A DNA stretch of 64,000 nt from a bacterium (lineage in GTDB: Bacteria > Myxococcota > UBA727 > JAUIJE01): positions 1 through 64,000 of the forward strand of contig JAUIJE010000004.1 in the NCBI GenBank assembly GCA_030431455.1. Reading direction: 5' to 3'. Positions 9,642-16,174 of this stretch are shown one piece after another. The first letter of the stretch is position 1, and each line of letters opens with the position of its first letter. The position numbers were made by a program, and so were the translations under genes. The notes under the pieces are model-generated. The model was not told where the DNA came from. It saw only the letters and a program-made list of their open reading frames with translations, and did no database searches.

Positions 9642-10667
9642 ATGCCCAGCATTCACACACACACCACCTCGACCCCCTCCCCCGTGCGCCCGACCACCCC
9701 GGTGCTGCCCACCCCGCCGTCCGGCGACATCCCGGTGACCCCCGCGCGCGCCGCGGTGTTCGACCCGACCCCGGCCCACACCGGGCCGCTGGCCGGTCCC
9801 GTGTCCGGGGCGATGGGCCCGTTGGCCACCCGGCTCTCCACGGTTTTGCCCACCGGCTACAGCCTGCCCAAGACCGTCCCGCTCGGCGCCGCCACCATCC
9901 ACCGGTACGACGATCACCGGGTCAGCCCCCCCACCATCGCGGTGACGGTGTGGGCCCCGATCGCCCCCGCCGGCTCCGGCGGCAAAGTGCAGAACCTCAA
10001 CGAGGCTGACTATGCAGCGCCATTGCCGGACCGGTTCATCCTCACCGACGCCGGCCTGAGCCGTTGTTTCATCGGGGTGGACAAACGGCCGGGCACGCCG
10101 CTGGCCAAGAAGCTCGACGAGCTCGTGGCCCAGATTCCCACCAACCCCGCGGGGGGCATCGACGCCGACGCCGCCATTGAGTGGGTGCGGGCCAACGTCA
10201 ACCAGCTCATCAAGTGGACCGCGGGCAGCTCGGCCAACGACGGCCGGGCCGAGTTCGACTGGGACAAAGCCATCGACGTGCCCCAATCGGTGTGGAGCAC
10301 CTTCAGCAATGTCGCGTTCCGCGAGGTCGGGCACGCCCCCGAGGCCGCCGGCGCCGACTACCCGGTGGTGCCCTTCGAGAACTACATCGAGGCCGGCCAA
10401 GGCTACTGCATCCAGAAGGCGGTGTTGGCCGCGCTCATCCTCGACAAGGTCGGGGTCCCGAGCAAAATCGTCAACGGCGCGGTGGCCCAAGGCCCGGGCA
10501 AGACCGTGGGCCACACCTGGGTCGAGCTTGCCGACGGGCGCGTACTCGACGCGGCCTGGAGCCGGGTGTCGGCCAAGGGCCCGTCCCCGGACGGCTTCCC
10601 CGACCGCTACCGGTTCGGGGGCTCGGACCGGTTCGCCAACCAGTCGTTCCCGTATCTCGTGCTGTAG
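9642..10667 (+). CDS. Transglutaminase-like cysteine protein
   Basis: 341 residues. The C-terminal 110 residues carry the transglutaminase-like triad: Cys in GQGYCIQKAVLAAL, His in TVGHTWVEL and Asp in RVLDAAWSR. These give a papain-like fold used by proteases, amidases and cross-linkers in bacteria. The first 60 residues are Pro/Thr-rich and no signal peptide is evident, so the protein may be cytoplasmic or exported by another route. It is followed after 13 bp by the convergent pirin gene. Function beyond the fold is unknown; the second protein of this superfamily in the window (54306-55718) differs in architecture. Confidence 0.75.
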   Translation: MPSIHTHTTSTPSPVRPTTPVLPTPPSGDIPVTPARAAVFDPTPAHTGPLAGPVSGAMGPLATRLSTVLPTGYSLPKTVPLGAATIHRYDDHRVSPPTIAVTVWAPIAPAGSGGKVQNLNEADYAAPLPDRFILTDAGLSRCFIGVDKRPGTPLAKKLDELVAQIPTNPAGGIDADAAIEWVRANVNQLIKWTAGSSANDGRAEFDWDKAIDVPQSVWSTFSNVAFREVGHAPEAAGADYPVVPFENYIEAGQGYCIQKAVLAALILDKVGVPSKIVNGAVAQGPGKTVGHTWVELADGRVLDAAWSRVSAKGPSPDGFPDRYRFGGSDRFANQSFPYLVL

Positions 10668-10680
10668 CGTGGGGTGCGCT

Positions 10681-11382
10681 TTAGCCGAGGTCGAACACCA
10701 AGACCTCGGCCCCGTCGGCGGCGCCCTCGAGGGTGAACGTGCCGCCCTGGGTGCGGGACGCGCCGTCCCCCGCCGACAAGCTCTGGTCGTCGAGACGAAC
10801 GTCACCGCGGGCGACGTGGACCCAGCTGCCCCGGCCGGGGGCGAGGGTGTGCGAGACGGCTTGGCCGGGGGCGAGCACGCTCGCGTACAGCTTGGCGTCC
10901 TGGCCAATGGCAATGGATCCGAGGGCGCCGTCGGGGGACGCGACCAGGCGCAACGTGCCCTGGCGCTCGTCGAGCGGAACATGGATCTGGTGGTAGGCGG
11001 GGGCTTTGCCCCGGCGCTCGGGGAGCACCCAGATTTGCAGGAAGTGGACCTCCTCATCGGGGTCGGCGTTGAACTCGCTGTGCAACACCCCCGTGCCCGC
11101 GCTCATGTGCTGCACATCGCCGGGGCGGATGACGCCGCCGCCCCCGGTGGTGTCCTTGTGGCGCAGGGCGCCGTCGAGCACGTAGGTGATGATCTCCATG
11201 TCCTGGTGGGGGTGGGTGCCAAACCCGGCGCCCCCCGCGACCCGGTCGTCGTTGATCACGCGCAGGGGGCCGAAGCCCATGTGTTCGGGGTCGTGGTACG
11301 CCGCGAACGAGAACGTGTGGTGGGTGTTGAGCCAGCCATGGTCGGCGTGACCGCGTTCGGCGGCCGGTCGGATGGTCCACAT
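10681..11382 (-). CDS. Pirin family protein (cupin)
   Basis: A 233-residue bicupin of normal pirin length. Metal-binding residues are visible in GTHPHQDMEI and GVLHSEFN, matching the His2-His-Glu set of pirins. Bacterial pirins such as YhhW can oxidise quercetin or sit near quinone-stress genes. The start is ATG 11382, which has GAGGAGG seven bases upstream; a longer frame to 11556 runs back into the upstream gene and lacks pirin sequence. It lies 50 bp downstream of the dioxygenase fusion on the same strand, so the two are probably co-transcribed and share a role in aromatic or quinone chemistry. Confidence 0.92.
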   Translation of the reverse strand: MWTIRPAAERGHADHGWLNTHHTFSFAAYHDPEHMGFGPLRVINDDRVAGGAGFGTHPHQDMEIITYVLDGALRHKDTTGGGGVIRPGDVQHMSAGTGVLHSEFNADPDEEVHFLQIWVLPERRGKAPAYHQIHVPLDERQGTLRLVASPDGALGSIAIGQDAKLYASVLAPGQAVSHTLAPGRGSWVHVARGDVRLDDQSLSAGDGASRTQGGTFTLEGAADGAEVLVFDLG

Positions 11383-11432
11383 GGTGGTCCTCCTCGTCAG
11401 GGTGAACAAAAACGAGCGCGGGCCTCGTCGGG

Positions 11433-14333
11433 CTAGGACGGGACGAAGCGGCGGGGCACCGCGCCCCACACCGTGGGCCAATCCCCGCGCCGCTCGGGGG
11501 CGGTCTTGGCCCACGGGGTGAGGCCAAAGGGCAGCGCGGTCTCGAACTGAAACCACAAGGAGCGGTCGTCGGTGCGTACCGGGCGGTCGGCGTCGTCATC
11601 GTCCCGGGCCAGGTGGCTATCCACAGTACGAGCCAACACCCCGTGGGGGGTCATGGATGGGGTCACAAACAACATGCCGGCCTCGAAGGGCGCGCTGAGG
11701 CCCGGGCTGCGGACAATGCCGTTGATCTCGGTGGTGACGTTGCGGTGAAAGTACGGGGGGCGGAAGGTGTGCTCGGTGGGGTCCCACCGGGGCGGGAACA
11801 CCACCAGGTCCAGGGCGTGGGCCCCGGTCTCGTCGAGGGCGGCGGACACCACCGTGAACGCCGAGGGGTCGGTGTGGTCGACGCGGGTGTTGCTCACGGG
11901 CACGAACCGTTCGAGGTCGTAGACGTAGGGCACGTAGTTGCCGTGCCAGCCGACGACGTCGTACGGGCTGAAGTCCTGGGTGGTCTCGTAGACCGCGCCC
12001 CCCATCTTGGCGGTGAGGCGGTACCCGGGGGCGAGCCGGTCCTCGTAGAACCGCGCCGGTCCGGTGAAGTGGCGCTCGTCGGCGAGCCCGTTGGCGCCCA
12101 CCGGGCCCCGGTCGGGGAGGCGGAAGTGGCGGGCGAACACCTCGGCCACGTAACCCCCCGCCGACGGGTCGTGCAGCAGCACGGTGAAGCGGAGGCCGCG
12201 GGGGATGATCAGCACGTCGCCCGGCCCCGCGTCGAGGCTGCCGAGCTCGGTGAGCACGGTGAGCCGGCCATGATCGGGGACAATGAGCAGGTCGCCGTCC
12301 GCGTTGGTGAAGGCGCGGTCGGTCATGTCCGCGTTGGCCCGGTAAAAGTGCACCGCGTAGCCGCGGCGGAGGGCGGGGTGGCCGGCGCCCCCCACCGTGA
12401 TCAGCCCGTCGACGAAGTCGGTGTGGGGGGCCGGCTCGTCCGGACGATTCCATGCTTCCAGATTTATCGTACCGACGTCGTCGAACCCGCTGCACAGGGT
12501 TGGGTGGGCCAAGGGGGCGTAGGCCCGGGGCTGGGCCGCGGGGCGGATGCGGTACAGCCAGGTCCGGAGGTTCTCGTCGCGGGGGGCGACAAAACCGGTG
12601 CCCGAGATCTGTTCGGCGTAGAGCCCGTAGGGGGCGTGCCGGGGGTTGTTCTGTGCGGGGGGGACCGCGCCGGGCAGGGCCTCGGCTTGGTGGTGGGCGC
12701 CGAAGCCATGGGGGATCGTCGCCGGGGCCTGCCCGAGCAGGCGGCGCATCCACAGGCGGTCGCGATCGGTGAGCGCGTGGTCGGTCCCGGGCCGGGACAG
12801 GGCGCGGACGTCCGCCCCGGCGTCGCGCAACGCGCCGGCGGTGGTGGTCACGTCGTCGTGGGCGACCCACCGGTCGCCCTCGGCCAACGAGAGCAGCACG
12901 AACCGCCCATCCAGGTCGGGCAGGTCCTTTTGTGCCGCGGGGGGGAGGGCACCGGCGGGGGCGAGCACCCCCGCGACCGCGGCGCCGTCGGCGAGCAGAC
13001 GCAAGGCGAGGCAGGCGCCCTGGGAAAAACCGTAGAGCACAATGTCGGCCTGGGGCGCTTCGGCGCGTACCTCGTCGAGCACCCGGCGCACCCGGGTCAT
13101 CGCGCCCTCGAGCTGGGGCCCGAGCTCGGCTGCAGGGGCATTGTAGGCGGCACGGTACCAGGCGCCGCCGTCGGCCTGGGGCGCGACCACGGCCAGACCC
13201 GGGGCGTGGCCGGTGGCGTGGCGCACGTGGCCGATGACCGAGCTGGCTTCGGCGCCCCGGCCGTGCAGGGCCACGACCACGGTCTGGGCCTGGTCGAGGT
13301 CGCCGCTTCGCAGGGCGGGCCCGCCGCCGACGGGGGTGCGGACCACGTCGTGCGCGGGGCGCCACCCAAAAAGGGCGGCGGGGGCAAAGGCCGCGGGCAG
13401 TCCCGCGTCGGCCACCGCCCCGGCCACCGCGTCGAGGTCGAGGTCGAGGTCCTTCAGGGCCACCGGCAGGCCCACGCGCCGGAGGGTGTCGTGCACGCTG
13501 GCGGCGAGGTCCGGGTCGCGGGCCTCGTCGTCGATGCGCGCGGCGAGCGCCGGGTCGGTCTCGCGCAGGTGGGCCAGGGTCTGGGGCAAGAGCACCGCGT
13601 GCAAGCTGGCGTGGGGGAGGTCGTGGGTCCCGCCGAGGCGGTGGGCGAGCCGGTGGTGCGCGCCCATGGGGTGGGCGTCGAGGACGCGGGCGCAGCGGGC
13701 GGCGGCCGCCAGGCCTGCGGCGAGCGCGGTCGGGGCGGCGGGCGCCGCCACCACCTGGCGGAGGGCAAACGCGGCCGCCTTCACCGCGCGCAGGGCGGTG
13801 GGCACATCCGCGTCGGGCAGACCGGTGGACAAGGCGCTCACGGGGTGGGCAAGGGCATTGGCCAGGCTCGCCACCGCGGTCGCCGGGGGCAAGCTTTGGA
13901 GCAGGGCGGGGTCGTGCACCACCACGTCGGGCCGGGCCGCGGGGTCGCGGCCGGTGACCTTTTCGCCCGCGTCGGTGATGCCAAAGATCGAGGTGAGCTC
14001 CGAGCCGGCGAAGGTGGTGGCCACCGCGGCCAAGCGAACGTCGGGGCGGGCCCGCTTGAGGGCCTTGCCGAGCCCGGTGGCCGATCCCCCACCGAGGGTG
14101 AGCAGGGTGTTGGCCTGGGCCTGGTCGAGGGCGGCCACGGCCGCGTCCACCGTCGCCTGGGGCACGTGGACCTGGGCCTGGTCGAACACCGTGACCGGGA
14201 TGTCGCCGAGGGCGGCGCGGACCGCGTCGAGATGGCGGCGCCGGGGGGTGGTGAGCACCAAGACCCGCGGGCGCGCGGGCAGCGCGGCGGGGAGCGCGCG
14301 CAAATGGGACAGGATGGTGGGGGCGCCAGGCAT
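11433..14333 (-). CDS. Three-module fusion: maleylacetate reductase, alpha/beta hydrolase, homogentisate-type dioxygenase
   Basis: One uninterrupted 966-residue frame holds three enzymes. Residues about 1-345 are an iron-alcohol-dehydrogenase-type maleylacetate reductase (LLTLGGGSATGLGK, AGSELTSIFGIT, GRDPAARPDVVVHDP, and the His-rich HHRLAHRLGGTHDLPH). Residues about 345-560 are a carboxylesterase/phospholipase-type hydrolase (ALHGRGAE, nucleophile GFSQGA, Asp in EGDRW, His in GTDHAL), like MhqD. Residues about 560-966 are a homogentisate 1,2-dioxygenase (APRDENLRTWLYRIRP, FPPRW, FRPPYFHRN) with iron ligands at about His863, Glu869 and His897. ATG 14333 is chosen over 14372 because AGGAGG lies just upstream. 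Likely an aromatic para-diol degradation or detoxification enzyme; substrate unproven. Confidence 0.9.
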   Translation of the reverse strand: MPGAPTILSHLRALPAALPARPRVLVLTTPRRRHLDAVRAALGDIPVTVFDQAQVHVPQATVDAAVAALDQAQANTLLTLGGGSATGLGKALKRARPDVRLAAVATTFAGSELTSIFGITDAGEKVTGRDPAARPDVVVHDPALLQSLPPATAVASLANALAHPVSALSTGLPDADVPTALRAVKAAAFALRQVVAAPAAPTALAAGLAAAARCARVLDAHPMGAHHRLAHRLGGTHDLPHASLHAVLLPQTLAHLRETDPALAARIDDEARDPDLAASVHDTLRRVGLPVALKDLDLDLDAVAGAVADAGLPAAFAPAALFGWRPAHDVVRTPVGGGPALRSGDLDQAQTVVVALHGRGAEASSVIGHVRHATGHAPGLAVVAPQADGGAWYRAAYNAPAAELGPQLEGAMTRVRRVLDEVRAEAPQADIVLYGFSQGACLALRLLADGAAVAGVLAPAGALPPAAQKDLPDLDGRFVLLSLAEGDRWVAHDDVTTTAGALRDAGADVRALSRPGTDHALTDRDRLWMRRLLGQAPATIPHGFGAHHQAEALPGAVPPAQNNPRHAPYGLYAEQISGTGFVAPRDENLRTWLYRIRPAAQPRAYAPLAHPTLCSGFDDVGTINLEAWNRPDEPAPHTDFVDGLITVGGAGHPALRRGYAVHFYRANADMTDRAFTNADGDLLIVPDHGRLTVLTELGSLDAGPGDVLIIPRGLRFTVLLHDPSAGGYVAEVFARHFRLPDRGPVGANGLADERHFTGPARFYEDRLAPGYRLTAKMGGAVYETTQDFSPYDVVGWHGNYVPYVYDLERFVPVSNTRVDHTDPSAFTVVSAALDETGAHALDLVVFPPRWDPTEHTFRPPYFHRNVTTEINGIVRSPGLSAPFEAGMLFVTPSMTPHGVLARTVDSHLARDDDDADRPVRTDDRSLWFQFETALPFGLTPWAKTAPERRGDWPTVWGAVPRRFVPS

Positions 14334-14370
14334 GCTTCCTCCTGCGAACCCCACCACTCTAGCCACCGTC

Positions 14371-14411
14371 ATGTATCGAAGAAAATGAAAGGTTATGATG
14401 ATATGTATCGA
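14371..14411. promoter_or_regulatory. Candidate LysR operator: direct repeat of ATGTATCGA
   Basis: The 86-bp divergent intergenic region is strikingly A+T-rich. It contains two identical copies of ATGTATCGA at 14371-14379 and 14403-14411, 32 bp apart (about three helical turns). LysR regulators commonly bind such divergent regions to control both themselves and the neighbour, so this is a plausible control site for the fusion gene and lysR. Confidence 0.45.
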
Positions 14412-14419
14412 GCTGATTG

Positions 14420-15343
14420 ATGATTGATCCCCGCGCCCTCACCCTCGAGCAGCTCCGCACCTTGGTCGCCATCGCCGAGGTGGGTTCGTTTTCGCGGGCC
14501 GGCCGGCGGCTCGGGCGGGTGCAGTCGGCGGTGAGCCACACCGTGGCCCGGCTCGAGGACGAACTGGGGCTGTTGCTGTTCGACCGGCGGGCCCGCACCC
14601 CGCGCCTCACCGAGGCGGGGGAGGCGGTGGTGGGCGCGGCCCGGGAGACGCTGGCCGCGGTGGACGAGCTGGTGCGCTTGGCGGGGTCGTTGGCGTCGGG
14701 CCTCGAGGCGGAGGTCAGCATCGTGTTCGACGCGATCTTCCCCGCCGAGGGCTTGGCCGAGCTGGCGCGGTGCTTTGCCCGGGAATTCCCGCAGGTGGGG
14801 CTGCGCATCGGCACAGAGACATTGGGGGCGGTGAGCCTGGCGGTGCACCGCGGCACCTACCGCCTGGGGGTGTGCGGGCCCGCCGCGCCATTGCCCGACG
14901 GGGTCGAGGCGGCCCACGTCGGGACCGTGCGCATGGTCCCGGTGGCGGCCCCCGACCATCCCCTGGCGCACAGCCCCGCGCCCATCGGGCTGCGGACCCT
15001 GCGGCGCCACACCCAGATCGTGCTCAGTGAGCGGGGCCGCGACGTCGAGGAGGTCGACGACGTGGCCGTGCTCAGCGCCCGGACCTGGCGGGTGGTGAGC
15101 CTGCCGACCAAGCACGTGCTGCTGCGCCAAGGCCTCGGCTGGGGCAATCTCCCCGAGCACCTCGCGGCCCCCGACGTGGCCGAAGGCCGCCTTGTGCCAT
15201 TGACATTGCGGGCGTGGGGCCGGGACGAACACCTGCTCAACCTGCGGGTGGTGCACCGGGTGGACGAGCCCCTGGGCCCGGCCGCGGAGTGGGTGATGGG
15301 GCTCTTGCCCGAGCTGTGCCTGGCCGGCGCGGGCCTCGCTTGA
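14420..15343 (+). CDS. LysR-family transcriptional regulator
   Basis: 307 residues, standard LysR length. The N-terminal winged helix-turn-helix (about residues 8-66) contains SFSRAGRRLGRVQSAVSHTVARLEDELG, the family signature, followed by a coiled linker and a substrate-binding-like effector domain. ATG 14420 is preferred over the TTG immediately before it. It is divergent from the ring-cleavage fusion, an arrangement typical of LysR activators of aromatic catabolism, so it probably senses an aromatic or quinone ligand and controls the fusion and pirin genes. Effector unknown. Confidence 0.92.
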   Translation: MIDPRALTLEQLRTLVAIAEVGSFSRAGRRLGRVQSAVSHTVARLEDELGLLLFDRRARTPRLTEAGEAVVGAARETLAAVDELVRLAGSLASGLEAEVSIVFDAIFPAEGLAELARCFAREFPQVGLRIGTETLGAVSLAVHRGTYRLGVCGPAAPLPDGVEAAHVGTVRMVPVAAPDHPLAHSPAPIGLRTLRRHTQIVLSERGRDVEEVDDVAVLSARTWRVVSLPTKHVLLRQGLGWGNLPEHLAAPDVAEGRLVPLTLRAWGRDEHLLNLRVVHRVDEPLGPAAEWVMGLLPELCLAGAGLA

Positions 15344-16174
15344 TCAGCCCCCGGCCACGGGGGGCAGCGGCTCGGCACAGATGCAGCAGTAGTTGGCGTC
15401 GTCGAAATGGCGGTGCCGTTGACACCGGGGACAGGTGCGCTTGGTGTCGGCGTGGGCCGCGACCTCGGACGCGACGATGCCGGTGGGCACCGCGATGATG
15501 CCGAACGACGTGACCATGGTGAACGCGGCCACCAGCTTGCCGAAGAAGGTCACGGGCACCACATCGCCGTAGCCCACGGTGGTGACCGTCACCACCACCC
15601 ACCACATCGCGTCGGGCACGCTGGAGAAGGTCTGGGGTTCGAGGGCGTGCATGGTGAACGCCACCACCGTCTCGATGACCACCACCGCGAGCAAGAACAC
15701 CCCGATCTTGGTGCGGCTCTCGACGATGCCGCGCAGCAGGATGTTGGACGCGCTGGTGTAGCGGGTCACTTTGAGGATCGCAAAAATGCGCAAGACACGA
15801 AGCACACGCAGATAGGTGAGGCCAAACGCGCTGACCACGAACGGGAGCAGGGCGAGCAGGTCGATCAGGCCGTAGAACGAAAAAATCCAGCGAAGCTTGT
15901 TGGTCGCGACCCAGGTGCGGATCGCGTACTCGAGCACGAACAGCACCCCGACCACGACCTCGAAGGCCTCGAGCTCGGGCCCGTAGATGTCGTGCACCCA
16001 GGGCACGGAGTCGGCCATGAGCATGCCCACCGCCGCGAGCACCACCCCGATGGCGACCACGTCAAACACCCGCCCGCTCACGGTGTGCACCCCGACGATG
16101 TACCAGCGCAACCAAGCCCGGAGCCGGCGCAGGGGGCGGCGGGGGCGGGCGCGTCTAGAGGTCGGCATCGTCAT
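15344..16174 (-). CDS. Voltage-gated-type potassium channel with C-terminal zinc-ribbon-like tail
   Basis: A 276-residue inner-membrane channel subunit with six predicted membrane segments. An S4-like helix carries regularly spaced basic residues (R123, R126, R129, K135, R138), and the pore has the K+ selectivity filter TVGYGD at 199-204. After S6 the short cytoplasmic tail has two CxxC pairs (CPRC and CCIC), suggesting a zinc-binding knuckle, which is unusual for this family. ATG 16174 (or 16168) is chosen because the longer frame is the antisense-free shadow of the upstream coding end; it overlaps the end of the PEP-binding-protein gene by 20 bases, suggesting coupling. Confidence 0.88.
   Translation of the reverse strand: MTMPTSRRARPRRPLRRLRAWLRWYIVGVHTVSGRVFDVVAIGVVLAAVGMLMADSVPWVHDIYGPELEAFEVVVGVLFVLEYAIRTWVATNKLRWIFSFYGLIDLLALLPFVVSAFGLTYLRVLRVLRIFAILKVTRYTSASNILLRGIVESRTKIGVFLLAVVVIETVVAFTMHALEPQTFSSVPDAMWWVVVTVTTVGYGDVVPVTFFGKLVAAFTMVTSFGIIAVPTGIVASEVAAHADTKRTCPRCQRHRHFDDANYCCICAEPLPPVAGG

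Noticed and set aside
11433-14333. Possibility that the fusion is three adjacent genes
   Set aside because: No stop codon separates the modules and no strong ribosome site is seen at the module borders, while the only good one is at the N-terminal ATG.
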